A stretch of 14,568 nt of DNA from the NCBI RefSeq assembly GCF_900547735.1, contig NZ_URHZ01000108.1:1-14568 (forward strand), in the 5' to 3' direction. The position numbers were made by a program, and so were the translations under genes. The stretch is from an uncultured Clostridium sp. (GTDB lineage: Bacteria; Bacillota; Clostridia; Lachnospirales; Lachnospiraceae). This document shows positions 6,330 through 13,593 of the stretch, piece after piece. Under the pieces are notes generated by a model that was given only the letters and a program-made list of their open reading frames with translations, ran no database searches and was not told the DNA's origin. Positions within the stretch are counted from its first letter, which is position 1. Every line of letters begins with the position of its first letter.

Positions 6330-7390
6330 GAGGAAGAGCTCCCCTGCGCGTCAGCTTCGGGGGAGGAGGAACCGATGTGGAACCGTTCTGTCTGGAACAG
6401 GGAGGGGCCATCATCGGCAGCACAATCAATAAATATGCATACTGTTCCATCATACCGAGGGAAGACGAGCACATTACCGTCCATTCCCTGGATTTCGATA
6501 TGACGGTGAAATACAATACAAAAGAAAATTATGTTTATGACGGCAAGCTGGATCTCGTTACGGCTGCCTTAAAGGCAATGGATATCAAGCAGGGCTGTGA
6601 GGTTTATCTTCAGTGTGACGCGCCTCCGGGATCCGGTCTTGGAACCTCGTCGACCGTCATGGTCTCCCTTCTCACTGCAATGGCGCGGTGGAAAGGAATT
6701 GAGTTTGACAATTATGCGATGGCGGATCTGGCTTATGGCGTGGAGCGCTGCGACTTAAATATAGCGGGCGGTTACCAGGATCAGTATGCGGCCACATTCG
6801 GGGGATTTAACTTTATCGAATTCCACGGGCGCAACAACGTGGTGGTCAATCCCCTGAGAATCAGGAGAGATATCATCAATGAACTGCAGTATAACCTGCT
6901 CTTATGTTATACGGGTAATATCCACGTTTCCGCTAATATTATCAAGGATCAGGTCAGCAACTACAAAAAACAGGATGCCTTCGACGCGATGTGCGAGGTA
7001 AAAGCTCTCTCCTATGCAATTAAAGACGAGCTGCTGAAGGGAAATCTGCACAATTTCGGAAAACTTCTGGACTACGGCTGGGAGAGCAAGAAGAAAATGA
7101 GCAGCAAGATCAGCAGTCCCCAGATTGATACTCTTTATGAGGAGGCTAAGAAGGCCGGCGCCCTGGGCGGGAAACTCCTGGGAGCAGGCGGCGGCGGGTT
7201 CCTGCTGGTATACTGTCCCTACAATGTAAAACATAAGGTGGCGGCCAGACTGGAAGAGGTCGGCGGCCAGCTCATGGACTGGAATTTTGAACTCAGGGGC
7301 GCTCAGAGCTGGATCTGCAATGACGACAGATGGCAGTACCAGGATGTGAAGGTCCAGATGCCGGATAAGGAATACCAGTTCAAATTTTAA
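6320..7390 (+). CDS. hddA: D-glycero-alpha-D-manno-heptose 7-phosphate kinase
   Basis: A 356-residue cytosolic GHMP-family kinase that should phosphorylate C1 of D-glycero-D-manno-heptose 7-phosphate with ATP, giving the alpha-1,7-bisphosphate. All three GHMP motifs are visible: RAPLRVSFGGGGTD (residues 6-19), the ATP-binding loop PPGSGLGTSSTVMV (102-115) and GGKLLGAGGGGFLL (283-296). The opening MVIRGRAPLRVSFGGGGTDV closely resembles known HddA proteins, and the length fits. Translation starts at 6320, seven bases after AAAGGAG (6306-6312), inside the end of hddC, which points to translational coupling. HddA makes the alpha anomer, so this is the GDP-heptose branch rather than the HldE/ADP-heptose branch used for lipopolysaccharide. 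Confidence 0.9.
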   Translation: MVIRGRAPLRVSFGGGGTDVEPFCLEQGGAIIGSTINKYAYCSIIPREDEHITVHSLDFDMTVKYNTKENYVYDGKLDLVTAALKAMDIKQGCEVYLQCDAPPGSGLGTSSTVMVSLLTAMARWKGIEFDNYAMADLAYGVERCDLNIAGGYQDQYAATFGGFNFIEFHGRNNVVVNPLRIRRDIINELQYNLLLCYTGNIHVSANIIKDQVSNYKKQDAFDAMCEVKALSYAIKDELLKGNLHNFGKLLDYGWESKKKMSSKISSPQIDTLYEEAKKAGALGGKLLGAGGGGFLLVYCPYNVKHKVAARLEEVGGQLMDWNFELRGAQSWICNDDRWQYQDVKVQMPDKEYQFKF

Positions 7391-7424
7391 CCAGATAACG
7401 GAACCAGTTTCAGGAGACATAAAG

Positions 7425-7445
7425 ATGGCGGGAGATAAGAGATGA
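7425..7445 (+). CDS. Possible six-codon leader mini-ORF before gmhB
   Basis: ATG at 7425 opens a frame of six codons (MAGDKR) whose stop TGA (7443-7445) overlaps the gmhB start as ATGA. AGGAG (7412-7416) sits eight bases before the mini-ORF start. If used, it would couple gmhB translation to ribosomes ending here. It may equally be chance, since the gmhB start has a usable site of its own (GGGAG, within 7430-7434). Confidence 0.25.
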   Translation: MAGDKR

Positions 7446-8197
7446 CGTCAATGAAAGAGCAGAGGGAGCCGGAACGGGATGAAAAACCGAAGAAGGTGGT
7501 TTTTCTGGATCGCGACGGCACGATGAATACGGAAGTGAACTATCTGCACAGGCCGGAGGATCTGGTGCTGATACCGGGAACAGCCGAGGCCGTAAGGCTG
7601 TTTAACGAGGCGGGGTTCACCGTGATCGTGGTGACGAACCAGGCCGGAGTGGCCAGGGGATACTATACGGAAGCGGACGTGGAAACGCTGCACCGGTACC
7701 TGAACGTTCTTCTGGGGCAGTCGGGCGCCCACGTGGATGCATTTTATTACTGTCCCCATCACCCGGAGCACGGAATCGGGGAATATAAGAGGAACTGCCG
7801 CTGCCGCAAGCCGGGAACCGGAATGTTTGAAGCGGCGGAGCGGGATTTGGCCGGAGGAATCGACCGGGAAAATTCCTGGATGATAGGAGACAAGCTGATC
7901 GATACCGAGGCCGGGCATAATTTTGGAATCAGAAGTATTCTCGTCGGTACGGGATACGGCGCGGCGCTCCGAGAGTCACAAAAAGAGGATGGAACAGAGC
8001 CGGGCAGCGGATGTGCGGACGGAAACTATGATTACTACGCAGAAGATCTTCTCGCGGCGGCACGGGCCGTGACGGAGGGAAGATGGAGCGGCAAGGACAG
8101 TAAGGACAATAAAGATAGTAAAGGCAATAAAGATAGTAAAGACAATAAAGATAGTAAAGACAATAAAGATAGTAAAGACAGTAAAGACAGGCGCTGA
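7442..8197 (+). CDS. gmhB: D-glycero-D-manno-heptose 1,7-bisphosphate 7-phosphatase with repeat tail
   Basis: A 251-residue cytosolic HAD phosphatase that should remove the 7-phosphate from heptose 1,7-bisphosphate. The nucleophile motif FLDRDGT (residues 21-27; Asp23, Asp25), motif VVTNQAGVARG (63-73) and WMIGDKLIDTEAG (146-158; Asp150, Asp154) are intact. The GmhB-type zinc site is present as Cys104, His106, Cys119 and Cys121 in CPHH...CRCRKP. The related HisB phosphatase is a possible alternative, but the heptose neighbours argue for GmhB. The normal fold ends near residue 215. The last 35 residues are a hydrophilic Lys-Asp-Ser/Asn repeat coded by 18-base tandem repeats, not part of the family. 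It lies 51 bases after hddA. The start is chosen at 7442 after GGGAG; Met4 (7451) is an alternative. Confidence 0.88.
   Translation: MTSMKEQREPERDEKPKKVVFLDRDGTMNTEVNYLHRPEDLVLIPGTAEAVRLFNEAGFTVIVVTNQAGVARGYYTEADVETLHRYLNVLLGQSGAHVDAFYYCPHHPEHGIGEYKRNCRCRKPGTGMFEAAERDLAGGIDRENSWMIGDKLIDTEAGHNFGIRSILVGTGYGAALRESQKEDGTEPGSGCADGNYDYYAEDLLAAARAVTEGRWSGKDSKDNKDSKGNKDSKDNKDSKDNKDSKDSKDRR
8093..8191 (+). repeat. Tandem 18-base repeats coding the GmhB tail
   Basis: Four consecutive 18-base units, AATAAAGATAGTAAAGAC (one with GGC in place of the last GAC), fill 8108-8179. Diverged half units flank them (8093-8107 and 8180-8191). Each unit codes NKDSKD in frame with gmhB, so copy number changes would lengthen or shorten the tail by six residues without a frameshift. 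The repeats are AT-rich against GC-richer surroundings. Directly after them a 10-base direct repeat GCGCTGAAGA (8191-8200 and 8204-8213) spans the stop codon. Confidence 0.85.
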
Positions 8198-8244
8198 AGA
8201 TAAGCGCTGAAGAACCAGAGAACTAAGACAGGAGGAGGCGGAAC

Positions 8245-10533
8245 ATGCAGTTAAGAAACAGAATGGCAGCAGCAATCATGATACTTGCAGCCGCAGTCTC
8301 CATTTTAATCCCCGTTCATACCTTATTTTTCGGGGAAGGATTTCTTGTAAATTATATTAAGACGCCGGAATCGGCAAAGATGCTGGCGGAGATTGGCATT
8401 CTGTTCCTCATTTCGGGGGCAGTCTTTTTCCTGATAAAGGACAAAAGAAAGCAGGCGGCCGCGGCCGCGGTTCTGGCCGTGGTTTTCTGCTGGCTGCACG
8501 TAGTGTTTCTTCCGATGGCTGTCTCGGCGGTATATCTGGGATTTCTGATCCTGGCCGGGCGGTTTTTAAAGGAATATGTTTTTAAAATAGAGGAGCGGGG
8601 CGGATATCCCGCCGATTTTCTGCTGGGAAGCAGCGCAGTGATTCTCTGCTTCTGTCTTCTATCGGCGGCCGGAATCGGCCGGATTCCGGTCATGCGTCTG
8701 GTCTGCCTGGGCGGCGGAAGCTTTCTTTGCGCTTTCTACGGCGTGAAGTGGAAACTGCGCGGGAGAATCCGTGAATGTGAAAACGGACAGCCGGAAACGG
8801 CCGGGAAGCTCCTTTATCCGCTGTGCTTTACATTCATTCTCATCGCCGTGCTGATACAGGCCGGCAGGATGAACATTGCGCTTGATTTTGATACCCTGTG
8901 GTATGGCGTCAGGTCGGAGTATATTCTGGCCGGGGGCGGCGGAATTTATGAAAATCCGGGTCTGGTGGGAATGGCCTACGTTTATTCCAAAGGGCTGGAG
9001 GTCCTGACCCTGCCGCTGGCGGATTTGGCCTCACACAGCTATCTGCTGTTTTTTACCCTGTGGCTGTCGGTGATGGGGCTGACGGTTGTATACAGAGTTG
9101 CCCGGCTTTTTATGAAGCGGGAGTATGCCGTTTTGGCGGCGGCGCTGTGTGCGTCCCTGCCCGGCATTATGAATATGGGAATCTCTGCAAAGCCCGATAT
9201 TATCACGTGGCTTCTGCAGCTTATTATATTGGAGTATTTTTTCAGGTATGTCGTGAGCACGCAAAAGCATAGTGCGGATATCTCCAAAGGGAATGTACCG
9301 CTGCTTCTTCTGGCGGCGGGGGCCTACCTTCTGTCGCTCACGATGAAACCGACCTCCCTTGTGTTCTCCACGGCCATATTCGGGATGATGGGACTCTATC
9401 TGATTTTCTCAAAGAGACTGTCCTTTAAAGCGCCCGTAAGACATTGGGCGGCGCTCGTTTTACCGGGAGCCGCACTGATTGGAATCTGGGGCAGGACCAT
9501 GATGATAACGGGAATGCCGGTGACTTCCGTTTTTACCTCCATTTTTGCAAAAATGGGGTTTGAAATGAAATATCCCTTTGCCACAGGTTCACTGCCTCAG
9601 AACTGGCAGGATGAGAGTAACCTGCACGTACTGCTCCGCAGGCTCTGGCAGATCCTTTTATCGCCGGAAGGCAAGGATATGGGGCATGTGATTATCGCAT
9701 GGGGGACGTCATTCCTCTTCTTTGCGGCGGCCTGCATGATTCTGTTTCGGCTGACGGGCGCGGTAAAGCGGGAGAAAGACTGTATCAATCGGGCGGCGGC
9801 CGTTGTATTCTGGCCGTTCCTGGCGGTTAATATGGTGAGCCTCATCATGCTGTACCAGGTGGATGGAAATTACTTTATGCTTCTTTATACCTTCCTGATT
9901 CTGTGGTTTTGCAGAAGTCTGAACCGGTTGGAGGAGAAGAGCCTTAAAAAACTGGTTCTGGCGCTGACCGTGCCGCTTCTTACTTTTAATATCCTGGTAA
10001 TGTCGCAGACAAACTGGGCCTGGTCGGCGGGATTTTCCGAGATTCAGGTACTGAACAAAGGGAGATATAACCACAGGGCAAAACAGCATGAGGACATGAT
10101 AGCAAAAGGAAATGCAGTCATCTGGCAGGTGCTTTCGTCCGACCCGGCAAACCGGGTTATTGCTTTCGGAAACCACCCCTTCTGCCTGGAATTTCCCTGC
10201 AATGTCCAGTCTTATAAGGATATCACATCGCCGTGGGGAAACGTGGAACTGGTCAATTCCCCGGAGGCGTTTGAGGAATATATGGAATATGCGGATACGG
10301 ATTATGTGTACGCGGAGGCCGGTTATATCGGCACAGACAGTTGGGAGTGGAGCTACGGCCTGCTCCGGGATTTGATTGCGGACGGTGTGCTGACCGATTT
10401 CTTCTTTGAAAACGGTAATGCGCTGGCCCGGGTCAGCCGGGAAAAACTGACAAAGGAGGAGGCGGAGGCAAATTTACGTCTCTTTGACGAGAATTACATT
10501 ACTTCAGACAGTGTGAAACAGGAGGTACGGTAA
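8245..10533 (+). CDS. Polytopic membrane protein, GT-C glycosyltransferase-like
   Basis: A 762-residue integral membrane protein with about 14 to 17 hydrophobic segments (for example near 7-29, 47-65, 124-143, 189-206, 265-288, 351-388, 480-501, 516-558 and 569-588) and a soluble C-terminal part from about 590. The loop after the segment at 189-206 carries LDFDTLWYGVRSEY (213-226), with Asp214 and Asp216 placed as in the first outer loop of GT-C enzymes that take sugars from polyprenyl phosphate donors. A second GT-C-like feature is SAKPDIITWLL (314-324). The second membrane protein in this operon shares the [FY]DTxxY pattern. The start follows AGGAGG (8230-8235) by nine bases. It sits between gmhB and gmhA, one base before gmhA, so it belongs to heptose glycan assembly. 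The role as glycosyltransferase, the sugar and the acceptor are inferred; a polymerase or ligase is possible. Confidence 0.75.
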   Translation: MQLRNRMAAAIMILAAAVSILIPVHTLFFGEGFLVNYIKTPESAKMLAEIGILFLISGAVFFLIKDKRKQAAAAAVLAVVFCWLHVVFLPMAVSAVYLGFLILAGRFLKEYVFKIEERGGYPADFLLGSSAVILCFCLLSAAGIGRIPVMRLVCLGGGSFLCAFYGVKWKLRGRIRECENGQPETAGKLLYPLCFTFILIAVLIQAGRMNIALDFDTLWYGVRSEYILAGGGGIYENPGLVGMAYVYSKGLEVLTLPLADLASHSYLLFFTLWLSVMGLTVVYRVARLFMKREYAVLAAALCASLPGIMNMGISAKPDIITWLLQLIILEYFFRYVVSTQKHSADISKGNVPLLLLAAGAYLLSLTMKPTSLVFSTAIFGMMGLYLIFSKRLSFKAPVRHWAALVLPGAALIGIWGRTMMITGMPVTSVFTSIFAKMGFEMKYPFATGSLPQNWQDESNLHVLLRRLWQILLSPEGKDMGHVIIAWGTSFLFFAAACMILFRLTGAVKREKDCINRAAAVVFWPFLAVNMVSLIMLYQVDGNYFMLLYTFLILWFCRSLNRLEEKSLKKLVLALTVPLLTFNILVMSQTNWAWSAGFSEIQVLNKGRYNHRAKQHEDMIAKGNAVIWQVLSSDPANRVIAFGNHPFCLEFPCNVQSYKDITSPWGNVELVNSPEAFEEYMEYADTDYVYAEAGYIGTDSWEWSYGLLRDLIADGVLTDFFFENGNALARVSREKLTKEEAEANLRLFDENYITSDSVKQEVR

Positions 10534-10534
10534 A

Positions 10535-11173
10535 ATGGATGAATACAGATATCTAACGGAACTTACGGAGCGCTATCCCGTGTTAAAACAGGTGGAGGGC
10601 GATATAAGGGCTCTTTATGAAACGGTCAGGGATTCGTATGAGAACGGCGGCAAACTTTTAATTGCCGGAAACGGCGGAAGCTGTGCGGACTCGGAACATA
10701 TCGTGGGAGAGCTGATGAAGGGCTTTGTAAAAAAACGGTCCGTTCCGGAGGAGATGGCAGAGAGCCTTAAAGCCGTGGATCCGGAGAGAGGCGAAAAACT
10801 GGCCTGCAGCCTGCAGCAGGGACTTGCGGCTATCGCGCTGACGGGACATATCGCCCTGTCCACGGCATTTTTAAACGATGTGGACGGCGAGGTGATCTAC
10901 GCCCAGCAGGTTTACGGATACGGAAAACCGGGTGATGTGCTGCTCGGCATCACCACATCGGGAAATTCAGAAAACATCATGTATGCCGCCGTGGCTGCCA
11001 AAGCCAAGGGCATGAAGGTGGTGGGCCTGACCGGAAGGGACGGAGGAAAGCTTAAGGGAATCTGCGACGCGGCAGTGGTGGTTCCGGAAACAGAGACATT
11101 TAAAATCCAGGAACTGCACCTTCCTGTTTACCATGCGCTGTGTCTGATGCTGGAAGAGCATTTCTTCCGGTAA
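10535..11173 (+). CDS. gmhA: Sedoheptulose 7-phosphate isomerase
   Basis: A 212-residue cytosolic SIS-domain isomerase that should turn sedoheptulose 7-phosphate from the pentose phosphate pathway into D-glycero-D-manno-heptose 7-phosphate, the first committed step. The phosphate-binding loop is LIAGNGGSCADSEH (residues 42-55), with a second one, GITTSGNSENI, in the middle of the chain. The zinc and catalytic residues of GmhA appear conserved with the right spacing: His55 and Glu59 in HIVGE, Gln192 and His200 in IQELHLPVYHA. It is about 20 residues longer than E. coli GmhA because of an extra stretch (roughly RSVPEEMAESLKAVDPERGE onward) after the first catalytic helix. The start lies one base after the previous stop, nine bases from AGGAGG (10520-10525). 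DiaA-like SIS proteins are similar but lack this context. Confidence 0.9.
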   Translation: MDEYRYLTELTERYPVLKQVEGDIRALYETVRDSYENGGKLLIAGNGGSCADSEHIVGELMKGFVKKRSVPEEMAESLKAVDPERGEKLACSLQQGLAAIALTGHIALSTAFLNDVDGEVIYAQQVYGYGKPGDVLLGITTSGNSENIMYAAVAAKAKGMKVVGLTGRDGGKLKGICDAAVVVPETETFKIQELHLPVYHALCLMLEEHFFR

Positions 11174-11207
11174 GATGACAATAACAAACACAATATAGGA
11201 TTAGAAA

Positions 11208-11228
11208 ATGGAGCTTGCAGTACAATGA
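11208..11228 (+). CDS. Possible six-codon leader mini-ORF before the second GT-C-like gene
   Basis: ATG at 11208 opens six codons (MELAVQ) ending in TGA (11226-11228), which overlaps the next gene's start as ATGA. AGGA (11197-11200) lies seven bases upstream. The downstream gene has only a weak, distant site of its own (TGGAG, 11209-11213), so re-initiation from this mini-ORF would explain how it is translated. Evidence is positional only. Confidence 0.3.
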   Translation: MELAVQ

Positions 11229-13525
11229 AGTTTAATGGGACATTACGGCGGGGAAGGCATGAGTCGGGGGCGCAGTATACCGCGGAACGTGCTGTTACGC
11301 ATGAAATGTGCGGCAGCAGATCCGGGGCCTGGAGGGCGGGAAGTCTGGCTTTCTACTTTTTCCTTCTGTATGCGTTATTAATATGGATCTGTGAATTCCT
11401 GGATCTTTTGTGCTGGCTTGCGGGACTTCCTCAGGTGACCGTTCTGTCCAGGGCGGCGGCCCTCATTTTAACCGGGTTTGCCGGATGGAAGATCATAGGG
11501 GTTCCCAGGACGGAGCGCGTAAAAACAGATCTGATTGCAGTGGCGGGAAGTATTTTTATCTTTGGCTTTTTTGCGGTAAAGGGAATCCGCCCGGACATGA
11601 GCTATGACACTTATAATTATCACCTGCTCAGCCAGATACCCGGATTTTTAGACAACCTGAATTATCACGTCATGCCGGGGAAATTTCAGATGTTTGGTTT
11701 CCGGCTTGGGGATCGGATGTTTTATCCGTTCCGCGCAGCCCTGGGATTGAGGATGGGAACACTTTTAAATGCGGTGGCCATGCTGGTCATCTACCGCCAG
11801 GTAACGGTCTTTCTGGCCTGGTTTAAGAGCAGCCTGTGCATTGTAGGGCAGTGGGAGAAAAAAGCGCAGAATCCGGTTATAAGAGCGGTATGGAAGGTTT
11901 TAGGCTCTCCGTCTCTCCTGGCATTTCTGGCGGTGTGCCGCTATGATTTGATTTTACAGAGCGGAAGCTACATGGTCGAACTGCTGGCGCTGCCGTTTCT
12001 GCTGGAGATGATTTTTCTTCTGGTGAGGGAGCGCGACGAGGCGTTTGTAAAGCGGGAGGCATTTGTCTTCTGCCTGACGGGCGGGATTTTCTTCTGCCTG
12101 AAGATGACCAATATCGTCTACCTGGCTCCGCTGGTGATTTTATATATCTGGAAAATAAGAAAAGACATTACCGTACCTCTGTTTTTTTCCTGCCTGGCGG
12201 CAGGGGCGGTTCCGGTAATGATTTACCTGATTTACAATGGAGTCAGTACGGGAAATCCTGTTTTCCCCTACTATAATACAATATTTAAATCGAGGTATTA
12301 TCCGATTGAGAACTTTAAGGACAAACGCTGGGGGCCTTCCGAGTTTAAGGAAATCTTCCTCTGGCCGTGGTACATGATACGCTATCCCGATTACAGGATG
12401 AGCGAGATGGCATCCACTTTCAACCTGGATCTGGTGGCCGGATATCTGGCTATGGCTGGCCTGCTCGTTCCCGGCCTGTTTAAAAAGGCCGGGAAACAGG
12501 TTCGGGAATACAAACGGGAGATGCTGCTGATTGGCGTTTATCTCCTGTCGATGTTTGCCTGGACGGTAACGACGGGCCACACGAGATATTTTATGGGAGG
12601 CATACTCCTGAATGGGATCATCCTCATGCTCTGCTGTCTGCGCCTCCTGTATTCCGGGGCCTGGCTGCCGGTACTGGCCGGTATCGCACTGCTCCTTCCC
12701 ATGGGAGGAAAAGTACAGTACGGTTTTAAAATGGTTTGGCAGGGATACGAGTGGTGCATGAGGGATGATTCTCCGGCGAGCTACGAAGCGAATGCCAAAT
12801 GGATCTTCAGGGACCGCGAATTATTTTCCGAGAGCATCAGGCAGCAGGTGGATGTGATATTTATGACCTGGGCCGACTACGGCAGTTACGCAAGGCTGAT
12901 CGGGGAGGATGTTCCCGTTTACAACCGGAATGCCATCGTAGGAGAAATGAGGGGCATTCAGCAGGAATATTTTAAGCGGGTGGAGAATTTCATGCGGGAA
13001 GGCAAAGGCGTATACGATATGTTCCCGCAAAGCGCCGAGAATTTAGACGCATACCTTGAATGGATGAACAAAGCGGGGTATTATGTAGAGGATATATTCT
13101 ATATGACCGAAAAACTCTCGGGTCCGCAGGCCTTCAATATGGCAAGGCTCAATATGGCGGACGGAAGGGAAAACAGATGGTATTATGCGTATTCCGATGA
13201 GCGGTATGGGCGTTTCCAGATGGACAAAGAGTCCGAACGCTATAAGATGACGGCTGTTTTCGGCGATCCGGACTGGTGGATGAATCCGTATCCGTTCCGG
13301 ATTATCATCACCGCTTCCGACGGCGTCACGACAAAAGAGGCCGGAGCGGTGGAAATCCCGGGTGATGCGCAGTACAGGAAAACGGAGACGGAGCTTGACC
13401 TTACCGGTCTTACCGGCACGATAACGATAGGTTTTAAATCTTCCGTAGACGGGAAGAGGGGAGTGGCGGTCAATCCCGCACTGTCACCATTACCGGCCGG
13501 CGGGGATGAAAACGCCGGAAATTAA
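11225..13525 (+). CDS. Polytopic membrane protein, GT-C glycosyltransferase-like
   Basis: A 766-residue membrane protein: a hydrophilic N-terminus (1-38), about eleven hydrophobic segments (near 39-64, 74-92, 103-119, 175-197, 235-265, 280-307, 317-337, 401-418, 432-449, 453-475 and 480-493) and a soluble C-terminal part of about 270 residues. The first outer loop, following the segment at 103-119, has IRPDMSYDTYNYHLL (121-135) with Asp124 and Asp128, the place where GT-C enzymes hold their catalytic acid. The [FY]DTxxY pattern is shared with the earlier membrane protein. The C-terminal end (about 620-755) is rich in alternating hydrophobic and polar residues and may form a beta-sandwich, possibly binding glycan. 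The start at 11225 has no strong ribosome binding site; an internal Met28 is a less likely alternative. It lies between gmhA and the GT2 gene. Function is inferred from fold and context. Confidence 0.72.
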   Translation: MKFNGTLRRGRHESGAQYTAERAVTHEMCGSRSGAWRAGSLAFYFFLLYALLIWICEFLDLLCWLAGLPQVTVLSRAAALILTGFAGWKIIGVPRTERVKTDLIAVAGSIFIFGFFAVKGIRPDMSYDTYNYHLLSQIPGFLDNLNYHVMPGKFQMFGFRLGDRMFYPFRAALGLRMGTLLNAVAMLVIYRQVTVFLAWFKSSLCIVGQWEKKAQNPVIRAVWKVLGSPSLLAFLAVCRYDLILQSGSYMVELLALPFLLEMIFLLVRERDEAFVKREAFVFCLTGGIFFCLKMTNIVYLAPLVILYIWKIRKDITVPLFFSCLAAGAVPVMIYLIYNGVSTGNPVFPYYNTIFKSRYYPIENFKDKRWGPSEFKEIFLWPWYMIRYPDYRMSEMASTFNLDLVAGYLAMAGLLVPGLFKKAGKQVREYKREMLLIGVYLLSMFAWTVTTGHTRYFMGGILLNGIILMLCCLRLLYSGAWLPVLAGIALLLPMGGKVQYGFKMVWQGYEWCMRDDSPASYEANAKWIFRDRELFSESIRQQVDVIFMTWADYGSYARLIGEDVPVYNRNAIVGEMRGIQQEYFKRVENFMREGKGVYDMFPQSAENLDAYLEWMNKAGYYVEDIFYMTEKLSGPQAFNMARLNMADGRENRWYYAYSDERYGRFQMDKESERYKMTAVFGDPDWWMNPYPFRIIITASDGVTTKEAGAVEIPGDAQYRKTETELDLTGLTGTITIGFKSSVDGKRGVAVNPALSPLPAGGDENAGN

Positions 13526-13593
13526 AATGAAAGAAACCGTGGAACCGTTCAGAACCGGACGGCGGCGGAACAATGATACAGGAGGAATAGAGG

